Source: Posidonia oceanica
Lineage: Eukaryota > Streptophyta > Magnoliopsida > Alismatales > Posidoniaceae
Direction of reading: 5' to 3'
DNA length: 64,000 nt
Assembly: GCA_037176725.1 (NCBI GenBank)
Contig: JAZBRS010000029.1
Span: forward strand, 119,693,001-119,757,000
Both the position numbers and the translations under genes were made by a program. Of the stretch, positions 23,013 through 33,496 are shown piece by piece (position 1 is the first letter of the stretch; the number at the start of each line of letters is the position of its first letter). A model generated the notes under the pieces. That model was not told the origin of the DNA, searched no databases, and saw only the letters and a program-made list of their open reading frames with translations.

Positions 23013-23303
23013 ATCACAGCCAACATGTTCAGCCTGTAAAAACTTCTTATGTTGGATATGATATTAAGATGGCCCTCTGTTTCAACTGCTAGCTTTGAAG
23101 GCGGTAGGACAACATGGTATCAGCAGGTTTCTCGGTCATGCAGATTTGTAGATGTAGATTTGTCCAAAAATCAACAACAGATAAAATGAAACCAAGAATC
23201 GGCAATTCTGCAAAATAATAAAAGAACCAAATCTCACATTACTAATAATTGATTCATCTTCTAGTATTCAATTTTCCAACTTACAAAAAGAGAAAAATCA
23301 GTG
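23013..23303 (+). repeat. Spacer S of the palindrome, repeated inverted at 33097-33387
   Basis: It begins ATCACAGCCAACATG right at the left hAT terminus and ends AAAAATCAGTG at the right hAT's target duplication. The same about 290 bp appear in reverse complement at 33097-33387. In that second place it continues without a break into unique sequence (ACCAAAAGGC at 33388), so the 33-kb copy shows the native neighbour of S. S includes the end of a short open frame (stop near 23090). Confidence 0.95.
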
Positions 23304-23639
23304 TGCGGCAGGGGCGAAGGCAAGAGGGGTTTGGTGGGGTCTTAGACCCCACAAGACTTTTGCAAAATAATTACTAAGTAGAGGACTTTTTCTAAATTTA
23401 ACCAACAAATTTTCAAAAACCCCCCAAACCCTATTCATCTCCCTCCTCCACCGGCTCCTTTCGCAAGCCACCGTTTTTTCCAAGCCGCTGCACCTCCTCC
23501 GCTCCTCGGCTCCTCCTCCCACCGGCGGCACAGTCTCCAGTCCTCCTCCTCCTCCGTCGGGCACCGGATCGAACACCAACACAGCAAGTCAGCAACACAC
23601 CACAAGAGGTTAGTGCTGCCTTGGTTTAGTGGGTTACGT

Positions 23640-23905
23640 CGGTCGTCGTCGTCGTCGTCGTCGTCCTCCTCCTCCTCCTCCTCCTCCACACCTCCTCCTC
23701 CTTCGCCGGGCGACAGACCGGACACCAACATGGTAGTCCTCCTCCTCAGTCCTCCTCCTCCTCCTCCTCCTCAATCCTCCTCAGTCCTCCTCCTCCTCCT
23801 CCTCTTCCTCCTCCTCCCTCCTCCAGTCCTCCTCCCTCCTCAGTCCTCCTCCTCCTCCACTCCTTCTCCCTCCTCAATCCTCCTCCTCCTCCTCCACTCC
23901 TGCTT
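23640..23905 (+). repeat. TCG/TCC microsatellite, right copy
   Basis: CGTCGT and CCTCCT triplet runs spanning about 265 bp, an expanded counterpart of 22540-22665. Serine/proline-rich and Glu/Gly-rich open frames across it are artefacts of the repeat. Confidence 0.9.
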
Positions 23906-24731
23906 TGATGTAGAAGATTACAAACATGAACTCCAATGTGCAATACATCAAATGGCTATCTGTCCATCCGTCCATTAAAATGCACTCTTAATCATAAACG
24001 CTTTTCTTCATATTTCTTTTCAAAAAGCATTCCTTTATTCTTGAGTTACTTGTCAAAGTCTTCAGCATCATCCCAAAAATTAAATCAAAACCCTCAGGTT
24101 TCCTCTTTTTTCACATAGTTCCCAATATTACTTACATCTCTAATGGCAATGATAGATACAACATGTTCACAACAGGGAAAATGAATTTACCAGGTCTATA
24201 TAGATTCAATGAAACATGATGGTTTGCCAAAGTTACAAATTGAGGGTAAGAATCAGGCACCTATTCGAATTTTTATGATAAAAATGTCATAAACAACCTG
24301 TTTTCTCGACACCTATTCGAAAATTTTATGATAAAAATGTCAACAACTACTTCTTACTAAAGACGAATAAAGTGGATGGTCAATGCTAATCCTTGCGTTT
24401 GATTTGTCTCAAATGTTGAAATGTTTTTATCATTTTTTGTGCTGTGAGGAAGTGCAAACTCTTAATTTGTTATTTACTTGTATTTTTATGTGATTAGTCC
24501 TTTTTGGTATCTCAGGCTCTCCGCTCTTGCATCATATTGTTGGACAGATTCTGGGATTTCCTGAGTTGAATAATATTAAATCAAGAGTCCTTGGACTGTT
24601 GATATATTGGAATTGGAGTGTAGGTAAGTTGTGTGTTAAATATTTTAGAAGTTTTTAGAGATAATTTATAAAGTTAAATTTTTCTGAGATTTCATACTTA
24701 TGCTTAGTGTTTACTGTCTTTTTTTTCTTGT

Positions 24732-27107
24732 TTGATCATATTTTCAGTTACTTGTTCTTCATTCACGGATAAGTTCTTGATAAAAGGGAAAAAGAAAATC
24801 AATGAAGAAATTGATAGCAATCACACTTCTCCAAAGAAAAAGCGTGTAGAGTTAAATCTGGATGATCTTCCTTCTGATCCTGGTTTAAGGCCACCAATAT
24901 CTAGTTATCCCTTCAATGATCAAGATAAAATTCGAAGGACTTATTTACAAAGATCACCTTGCCAACCTCGCCACCATAATTTTCCTTCCAAGTTTATTAT
25001 TGATCAAAATCGAGAGTTTTCACAAACTTGGTTTGATCAATATCCTACTTGGCTAGAGTATAGTATTGCAAAGGATGCTGTGTTTTGTCTCTTTTGCTAT
25101 CTCTTTAGATCATCTAATAAGAAATCTGATGCATTTGTGACAAATGGTTTCAGTAATTGGAAAAAGAAAAGTAGATTACAAACACATGTGGGAAATCATA
25201 GTAGTGTTCACAATATAACTAAGAGAGCTTGTGAAGCCTTGATGAATCAAGAGCAGCATGTTGAGACTTCTTTTTCAAGACATTCTGACAAAACACGTCA
25301 AGAGTATCGAAGACTTCTACAAACAGCTGTTCAGAATATTCGTTTTCTTTTGAGAACTGGCTTACCTTTTCGTGGACATGATGAATCACAGAATTCAAGT
25401 AATCGAGGAAATTATTTGGAATTACAGAGACATCTTACTCTTCTCCATGAAGAGTACAGAACCATGTGGGATAATGCTCCTAGAAATGATAGCCTAACTT
25501 CATCTGATATCCAAAAGGAGATTGTTAATTGTTGTGCAATAGAAACAACCAATCTTATTATTGAGGAGGTTAAGAATACATTCTTCTCTTTATTGGTTGA
25601 TGAAGCACGTGATGTTTCTACCAAAGAACAAATGACAATTGTGTTGCGTTTCGTGAACAAGAAGGGTGGAGTAGTTGAAAGATTCTTAGGAATTGTTCAT
25701 GTTACCGATACAAAAGCTATAACCTTGAAGGCTGCAGTAGAGAAGTTGTTTTCAAAACATGGACTTAGTATGCCAAGTTTACGAGGTCAAGGTTATGATA
25801 GAGCTAGCAATGTGGCTGGTGAATTTCATGGATTGCAAGATTTAATATTGAATGAAAATAAGTCTGCACATTATATCCATTGTTTTGCTCATCAACTCCA
25901 ATTAGCATTAGTTGCTTTGGCAAGAAAAGAACCTCATATGGATATTCTCTTTTTTGTAGTAACTAGTGTGGTAAATATTATTGGATCTTCATCTAAACGA
26001 TGTGACATGCTTCGAGAGTAGCAACTTATTGAGGTTGATAAAGCACTTGAAAGTGGTGAACTTCCCAAAGGACGAGGTTTGAATCAAGAGACTTCATTGC
26101 GGCGTGCTGGTGATACTCGATGGAGTTCACATTATACTTCTTTGGTGAGCTTAATAGCCATGTTCTCTTCAGTGGTACATGTTCTTGAGATTATTAAGAT
26201 AGATGGTTTGAAGGGAGAACAAAGACTTGAAGCTAATACTCTTTTGCTAAGTTTGAAATCTTTCGATTTTATTCTTAGCTTGCATTTGATGAGAAAGATT
26301 TTAGCAATTACACATATATTATCACAGTCTTTGCAGAAAAAAGATTAGAATATTGTGAATGCTATGCATTTAGTGTTGTCATCAAAAAAGCGACTACAAA
26401 ATTTGAGAGATGGTAGTTGGGATGATCTACTAGCTGAAGTTTCTTTATTTTGTGTAAAACATAAAATTGATGTTCCTAACATGGAAGATAAATATATACG
26501 TGAAGGCCGTCTACGTAAAGGAGCAGAACAAATAACAAACCTTCATCATTACCGTGTTGAGTTGTTTTATTATGTCATAGACATCCAACTTCAGGAGCTC
26601 AACAATCGTTTCTCAGAAGCAAATACAGAGTTGCTATTTTGTATGGCATCTTTAGATCCAAGTGACTCATTCAAGGCATTTGATAAAGATAAGTTGATCC
26701 GTCTAGTAGAATTTTATCCTATGGACTTTTCTTCAAATGATCTTTTATACCTTGGTGATGAGCTCGACTCATACATTTATGACATGCGTCATGATGATGA
26801 ATTTCTTGGTTTATAAGGAATTGGTGCTTTAGCCGAGAAGATGATTTCTAAGAAGAAAGATATCTTGTATCCTTTGGTTTATTTGCTTATCACGTTGGTA
26901 TTAACATTACCAATGGCTACAGCAACAGTGGAGAGGTGTTTTTCTACAATGAATATTGTCAAAACAAAATTACGGAATCGAATGGATGATCATTGGATGA
27001 ATGATACTTTGATTACTTACATTGAAAATGATGTATTTGATAGCATTAACGATATGGTAATAATGCAACGCTTTCAAAATATGAAGCCTCATCGAGGACA
27101 ATTGTAA
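24732..27107 (+). pseudogene. hAT transposase, right copy, three internal stops
   Basis: Same gene as 19326-21668, mirrored. All segments stay in one frame (24732-27107, 792 codons) with stops at 26019-26021 and 26346-26348, shared with the left copy, and a private TAA at 26814-26816 after DDEFLGL. The probable start codon of the left copy is ACG here (24765), another private loss. I counted about a dozen amino-acid differences between copies over about 780 codons, so the duplication is young compared with the decay of neighbouring elements but not brand new. Domains: TTF-type zinc finger, DUF4371 core and C-terminal hAT dimerisation region. Confidence 0.92.
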
Positions 27108-27238
27108 TTTTTTTTTTAATTTTTGGATTGTAATGAATAATGATGATATGTTATGTTTGTTTGGAACTTTTATAAAAGTACTATATTTATTAATAGCCCC
27201 TAATAATTTGAATTCCTGGCTTCGCCACTGGTGTGCAG

Positions 27239-28101
27239 GACAAGGAGGAGACGCGCACAAGTTGCGATGGAATTTTGATAAGAGGTCTTTGCACAGCCAG
27301 ATGAGGACGATGAACCGACATGGCAGTTGGAAAATTTTGGAAAATTTACTGTCATCAGTTGTTATCAAGAAATTGTGACTGAAAATTAGGAAACTCATCA
27401 GCACATACCAAAAGGTCTTACTGTTGATTCACACCATATGTTGGACAATATTGCAGCGTCAGAATAGTTCCGTAAAGCTATTCCTTTGAGGAGTTCTTGA
27501 ATGCCAATCATCGTCTTATGAGGGATTGGATCAATGTTCTGGTTCATTTGATGTAGTTACAGTTTGTTTTTTGTTTTTTGTTTTTTTTGGTTGATTGTCT
27601 GACAGCGATGTATTTTGCATCTTGGATGATGTTTTTTTTCTCCTATCATTTTCCTCGAAAGACATGTGAAGATGTAAATAGTACCAAAATGGCAGAGTTC
27701 TCACCATATTTAACCTTCTCAAGAGCCTCAAAAAGGGCTGCCTTCTATTTTGGCAAACCACTAAAATTCAAAAACAAAAAAATGAACAAATGACCATGTA
27801 TTAAATAGTTGATAAATAGTAAAATCAGTGTAAAAAATGAACACCAGTGGATCGCATAAACGAAACGAACTACCATACCATTACATTGAAAGAAGAAGGA
27901 AGCAAAGCCTGTTGCAATTCATTACTATATATTTTAAGAACACATGCAGGTACCTGAATGATATTCCTCTAAAGGAAAAAGTTCAGTAACCACCAATTGA
28001 AATTTCAAAGATTAAATTGACTCCATTTTTCAAAGAAATCATTACAGCTAAAGTTTCAAATGGTGAATCAAATTTCCTTTTTGTTGACTATGAAAGTAAA
28101 C
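27239..28101. other. Flank of the right hAT (mirror of 18292-19196)
   Basis: No supported gene. Purine-rich frames near 27240-27360 are open for about 40 codons without a known match. Its left-arm mirror is 18292-19196. Confidence 0.4.
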
Positions 28102-28217
28102 TTTTTTTTTTTGAAATGGTAATATTGTTGTTGGCACCAGAATTTGAACTCTGGTGGGGATTGTGGAACCACAAACTCCTGGTCAACTCGGTTATTTGAG
28201 TTGGTTTGCAATAACAG
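28102..28217 (-). mobile_element. SINE-like unit (right-arm copy)
   Basis: Reverse complement of the unit at 18175-18291: T run at 28102-28112, then B-box and A-box complements. Confidence 0.45.
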
Positions 28218-28378
28218 TAAGCTCAAACTAAAGATAAACCACAATTGATTATTTGCTGAAAATGAGAAAAATTGTAAAAACAAACCAATTTAAATCTTCA
28301 AATCACATAGCTAAAAATAGTAGGTGAAACTAAAGGGAGATGAACGATACCATGTACATTATCACATATAATTGACAC

Positions 28379-28572
28379 TAGGGCTGCGAACAGATATAAG
28401 ATATCCATCCCGTATCCGGTTTTTAGAGGATATAGATTATCCGTATCCATCTCAAGCGGATACGGATACAGATATAGATATCAATTTTCAAATCTTCTAT
28501 AATATTTGATCTGTATTCGTACTTCAAAAACAGATACAGATATGATAACACCTTGATCCAATTGCACTCCTA
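28379..28572. mobile_element. hAT-type MITE, 194 bp (right-arm copy)
   Basis: TAGGGCTGCG...CACTCCTA with the duplication ATTGACAC on both sides (28371-28378, 28573-28580); mirror of 17821-18014. Confidence 0.85.
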
Positions 28573-28968
28573 ATTGACACCACAAAAAAGAGAAAAAAAG
28601 ACAAAGATAAGTAGAAATAAAAGAGAACAGGCCCAAACAGGAAAGTTCAATGGCAACAAGGGAAACTGAAAAGGCTAAAAACTTGGTGTTGGCTCTAAAA
28701 GAGCATGCAGCCCTAGGTAAGAGTAAAAAAGAAGTAAACCAAAGAAGCATATGGAGAAATATACAACATTTAAGTTAGCATTCAGAAAACAAAAAGCACA
28801 CCAATTAATACTAATCTAGCATTAATTGAAAAAAAATCTAGTGACAAACAAGACTCGCCTTATTAAGGACCTTGCTCCCCGACGACTTATCAACACTTTT
28901 AAGGGCATAATACTCGATAGTCTCCTTCTTTCTCCCATGGTACACTGGAAAATAGAAAACAAATGAGT

Positions 28969-29824
28969 AATTGACTTGATGTATCTTCAACTTACACTAA
29001 TTTTCATTTCAACGGCTTCAACTTCAAAACCATATAATTTGGTGTCCTCAACTTAGTTTTAGTTTCAGTGTGTGCATAAGTGACCTAACGGTGTCAAAAA
29101 AAGTCTTAGCATGACCATTATGTCTTCTATTATTTTTTGAGTAATTGACATGATAATATCCTTAACGTATATCAATTTTCACTTCAATGACCACAACTTC
29201 AAAACCATACACTTTGATACAAAAAGTCCAATCTATTTTTGATACAGGATGGACTAGTCTACATCAAGGGAGATCGGCTCTTTGTGCCTAAGTGGGGTGG
29301 TGGTCGGCGATAGTGGCTTGGAAGGGCTAGAGTTAGAGTTGAGTGAACTTGAAGTGGAAGAGGAAGAAGAAAGAATGTTGAGAAAGTAAAGAGAAAGAGA
29401 GTTTAAATAGGTAGGTTAGAGGGTATTTTGGCAGAGATGTGAAGTTTGATTTGAAACCACACCAGTACTGCCACTATAGCAGGTGTTTCGGAACGGGGGT
29501 CTATATATATGTGGACATACCTCTTGTAATTGTATTATCATTATCTTCTTTAATAGTGAAAGATAACCCTAATGCGGCCATAGATGTAGGCTTTTACCGA
29601 ACCACATAAATCCTATGTTGTTGTTGTGTTTGTTGTGTTTAATCTTCTTTTCTATTTTATTCATTTGTTTCTCTCACTTTCGGTGGGGTTCGATCTTCAA
29701 CATATTTTGGTCAAAAATTATTGTAAGTCGACAAAATGACTATGCCATATAATGGTTGAAGTTGAGGATACTAAAGTATATGATTTTGAAGTTGAGGATA
29801 CCAACAAGTCAATTATTAAAAACA
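28969..29824. repeat. MULE-like inverted-repeat unit (right-arm copy)
   Basis: AATTGACTTG...CAAGTCAATT, mirror of 16578-17424, with the same uncertainty. Confidence 0.35.
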
Positions 29825-29922
29825 AATTAAATACTAATACAACAACGACAAGTAGAAACTAGATTTCTTGAAGAACTAGTGCAGCAAAAGTTGAAACTTC
29901 CCGAACCCGTAAATGTAACCAA

Positions 29923-30494
29923 TAGGGGTGGCAAAATGAATTGATGAAACGGGTTCAGATCAACCTGTTTCCAACCAAATTCATTTACAACCAACCCGAA
30001 TTCTACTCATTTATTAAATAGGTTGAAAATTCCAACCCGAATTCAATTCATTTACAGAAGGGTTGACCCAACACAACTAGTTTAACCTATTTATTCTGTT
30101 AAATGAGTTAGACAGATTAATGCAACCTGTTTAACCCATTCAACTTGTTTAATATTATCTAACTTTGAATATTATCAAAGAAATAAAATAAATACCTAAA
30201 TAATTACTCACAAGACACAAGTGAATAACCAAGTACATAAATAACATAAATTGTTAAATACAAATCAAACTTTATAATTACATATTTTATAAATATAAAT
30301 TAAAAAAATTATATATTTAATTAATTATACGGATTGACGAGTCATAAATAGGTTAGCTCTATTGAACATGAATTTAACTCATTTATTAAATGGGTCAAAC
30401 GAGTTAACCCATTTCTAACCCGAATTCAACTAAGCCCAACCCTAACGCATTTAAATGTCAGGTTGGCGTGTCGAGTCAGAAATTGCCACCCTTA
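29923..30494. mobile_element. hAT-type MITE, 572 bp (right-arm copy)
   Basis: TAGGGGTGGCAA...TTGCCACCCTTA with the duplication GTAACCAA on both sides (29915-29922, 30495-30502); mirror of 15897-16468. It has the same length as the left copy, so no indel has accumulated in it. Confidence 0.9.
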
Positions 30495-31229
30495 GTAACC
30501 AAGTCAAAATTAGGAACGTTTGGTTCGACTTTTGTAGGCTAAAGCTTCCTAGAAATCCAGGTTTTCTATGAGAACTTTTAAATTGAGATTTTTGTAGGTA
30601 GATTCCCACCTACCACAATCTTGTTTGATATTCTATTTTTTTGACTCAGCTTCTTGGTACTCTATAACTAGTTAAATGTTGAAAATATCCTCTTCATTTT
30701 TTCTACTCTTTCTTCCTACTCATCTCTTTTCCTCTTTGACTAGCACCACCACCATTTCTTTAAAGGGCCTGGTCTATCTGGTGGGTTGCCATCCAACAGT
30801 GACAGTCAACAACGGTTGGAGGTGGCCAATGATGCTCAACAACTAGAGGTGGCCATCACTGGTTACGATAGTCGATGGCGGTCAACGAAGGGTGGCAGTC
30901 GGTGGTAGCCGATGGTGGGTAGCAACCGACGGCAGCAACGTCAGGTTTGGGTTTTGATTTCAATGGCAATAATTGTAAATATCAATTGATTAACTTATAA
31001 TATTCAACTCATGTCGAGGATAATATTGTCACATCTCATCAAATATATGAATTATATTCAATGAGATAGACCTGTATCCACAAAAAAAGACAGACAGAGT
31101 TTCCTCTATCAAAACTACAACACAAACACCTATTAAAGCTTCAAAACATTCACAAACTACAAGTATAAAATTCTCAAGAAAGCTGCCATGGCATTTAAAA
31201 TTTAAATACAAATATTCTGATACTGTCCC

Positions 31230-33098
31230 TGTGACCGCCTCGACCGATGCCGGCGTGACCAGCACGACGTTTGAGGGTTACGAATGATCGGCGGATGAAT
31301 CCAATGAAGGATGCTCGACTCGAAAACACTGGAAAAGCGTCGAAAAGAAGCAAAGATAAAGCAAAAGGAGTCGCCACCTAGTCTATTATTGGGAAGACAA
31401 GGAAAAACGAAGAAAGCATGGAAATGCGTGCTAATGCTACAAAATGCATGACTTGTGCCAAGGATGAGGGCAAATTGGTCATTGCAGGCCAGAGAAAGGG
31501 TAAGGACTCCTGTTACGCATGGGGAAGGTGTTAGGCACCCCTATGCGCCTGGAAATCGGTCTTTCTAGGCTTTTCGCTCACATGTGCGGAATGTCGGTAA
31601 TTTAATGCCAATTAATATTTGCCTGTAGGCGGTAATGCCATGTTATGATGAATGCTTAAAATACCAAGATGCATGATGGAAATTAAACATGCAATCTATA
31701 TGCTCAGCAGCACTGCCAATGTTTTGAACTAGGCATACCTCGATTCATGAGAACTCCAGTCAATAAGCATCATCGCCCTAATGGATGCAGGCGAGAAACC
31801 AAAACGTCGGAGAAAGCCATGCAATGCGAGTAGCGACATGCGATGAAAGCCAAGTTCGAGGCGGAAAACCACGGGAAAACAGGTGACGCAGGGCATGAAA
31901 CCAAGAAACAACAGTCAAGCAACATGTATGGATGCAAGGGCATGCACAACAACGAGCTAGATGCTGAAAACCACGTGCGGATCGAAGGAAAGTGCTCTGT
32001 TCTGGCCGGTCTGACCACTGTAAAAAACGCACAGGTAATATGGGAGAGCTACCCACGAGACGATTTTGACTGCCAGACCAGCGAACTTCATCGCCAACAA
32101 AATGGGATGCAAACAGTATATAACATGAGCTAAAGACATGGAAATATAGAGCATACATTCGGAAATAAATCCATGCAATTAGTTTGTAAAATGCGTGCCT
32201 GAATCGTGCAAGATCTCGGCTCGAAGTCCAGCCTGGACTATCATGCCGCGAGAGCACTACGCGAGAGCTACACGCAGGACTGGTCTGATAGTCCAAATGC
32301 CAGACTTCCTCGCCAAAATGCGCGATGCAGGCAATGTAAAACATGCAAATGATTGTGCACAAGGCTAGATGGCACTACAGGGAACAAAACCATGCAATTA
32401 AAACACAAAAATGCTGCTCGGATCTCCTCCCCCACCTCCACTCCACGTCGTCGAAAATGGGGCAACTCGCCGGCCTTGAAGAAGGCCTGGAGCCCACAGG
32501 ATGCGGACGTGGCTCCCTGTGAGTAGTGTGGAAGGAAGAGGGGAGATCTAGGGATGCAATGCGGTGGCGGTGGGCGTTCCCCAGCCGTGCTCAGTGGTCA
32601 ACGGCCTCGCATGGCCGGCGAAGCCTTCGTCGGAACACAAAGGCAGAAATCTGGCAAACGAAGGGAAATTGCATGCGATTAAATAGCTAAGAAGCAAGAG
32701 GGGAGTGCCACGAAGCTAGGGGAGGCGTTGCTCACCTGTGGGGGCTGGTGGAGAGGCTCCCCGACGCGAGGTGCCGACAGTCGGTGCTACCCTGGGCAGT
32801 GACAGCACGGGAGGCAGTGGCAGTGGCACGGTGGGGCTGGGCTGCACTCGTGGACGTCCGAGGGTTGTGCGGGGAGGTGCTTGCACAGTCAAAGCCACAC
32901 GCGGTCGGCTGGAGGCTTCCACGGCGATGCCGGTCGGGTGTTGGGTCGGCCGGCGAGGGGGGGGCGCGCGACTCAGACGGGAGGCATGCGGCAGGTGCCC
33001 GGCTGTGCTCGACTGTCAATGGGCTTGCCGGGAGCATGGGGAAGAGGTCGGAGAGGCAGTGGTTGTGTGCTGCTGCGTTGGGTTGCCGGGAGATGTCA
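31230..33098 (-). mobile_element. Tat-type LTR, 5'-truncated (right-arm copy)
   Basis: Mirror of 13295-15161. The LTR 3' end TGTGACCGCC is at 31230; the LTR is cut at 33098 where S' begins. Large GC-rich open frames at 32738-33151 on both strands mirror those of the left copy and are not genes. Confidence 0.85.
31516..31547 (-). other. Conserved LTR hairpin, copy 3
   Basis: CGCATGGGG (31516-31524) faces CCCCTATGCG (31538-31547) around the reversed GGTG-TTAGG-CACC core. One G to A change relative to copy 2 puts a bulge in the stem. Confidence 0.6.
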
Positions 33099-33387
33099 CT
33101 GATTTTTCTCTTTTTGTAAGTTGGAAAATTGAATACTAGAAGATGAATCAATTATTAGTAATGTGAGATTTGGTTCTTTTATTATTTTGCAGAATTGCCG
33201 ATTCTTGGTTTCATTTTATTTGTTGCTGATTTTTGGACAAATCTACATCTACAAATCTGCATGACCGAGAAACCTGCTGATACCATGTTGTCCTACCGCC
33301 TTCAAAGCTAGCAGTTGAAACAGAGGGCCATCTTAATATCATATCCAACATAAGAAGTTTTTACAGGCTGAACATGTTGGCTGTGAT
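33097..33387 (-). repeat. S', inverted second copy of the spacer
   Basis: CACTGATTTTTCTC at 33097 to GCTGTGAT at 33387 is the reverse complement of 23013-23303. It keeps only GTG of the hAT target duplication GTGTGCGG before joining the LTR fragment. Its far end runs on into ACCAAAAGGC, the native flank. Confidence 0.95.
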
Positions 33388-33496
33388 ACCAAAAGGCAGT
33401 TTTTACTTTTCTCCATGTCCTGCTGTATAAAAACTTCAATGATGCTTCCTCATTGACTTGGAAACTCTTGGAAGGCATTCCTTGTTCAATGTCCAC
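33308..33496 (-). CDS. Short open frame spanning S' and its flank, unrecognised
   Basis: A 62-codon minus-strand frame starts MDIEQGMPSKSFQ and ends YDIKMALCFNC. It crosses from unique sequence into S', so its 3' half (from about HSQHVQPVKTSYVG) is duplicated at 23013-23092, joined there to hAT sequence. I do not recognise the protein. It could be the last exon of a lost host gene or chance. If real, the hAT lay about 210 bp downstream of the stop. Confidence 0.2.
   Translation of the reverse strand: MDIEQGMPSKSFQVNEEASLKFLYSRTWRKVKTAFWYHSQHVQPVKTSYVGYDIKMALCFNC

Larger units (their letters stand above)
23309..27230 (+). mobile_element. hAT transposon, right copy (3.9 kb)
   Basis: It starts CAGGGGCGAAGGCAAG (23309) and ends TTCGCCACTG (27230). 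The 8-bp target duplication is GTGTGCGG (23301-23308) on the left and GTGTGCAG (27231-27238) on the right, seven of eight matching. This copy therefore sits in its original target site, with S as the native left flank. Confidence 0.93.
23301..33098 (-). repeat. Right arm of the large inverted duplication
   Basis: It mirrors 13295-23012 in reverse complement and stops inside the Tat LTR at 33098, about 820 bp short of that LTR's 5' end. The join to S' shares only CA (33097-33098), a 2-bp microhomology. The arms differ by scattered substitutions, a third stop in the hAT gene and microsatellite length. Confidence 0.95.

Noticed and set aside
23110..23145. TGGTATCAGCAGG in S, similar to a Copia initiator-Met primer-binding site (TGGTATCAGAGC)
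   Set aside because: Only about nine bases match, no LTR end is evident before it, and no Copia gag follows.
22448..23978. Glu/Gly-, Ser- and Pro-rich frames at the palindrome centre
   Set aside because: Products of the GGA/TCC/TCG microsatellites in the two hAT copies.
13295..33387. Assembly fold-back artefact as the sole explanation of the palindrome
   Set aside because: Not fully excluded, but arms differ by substitutions, a private stop and microsatellite length, and breakpoints coincide with hAT ends; a fold-back read would give near-perfect arms and random breakpoints.
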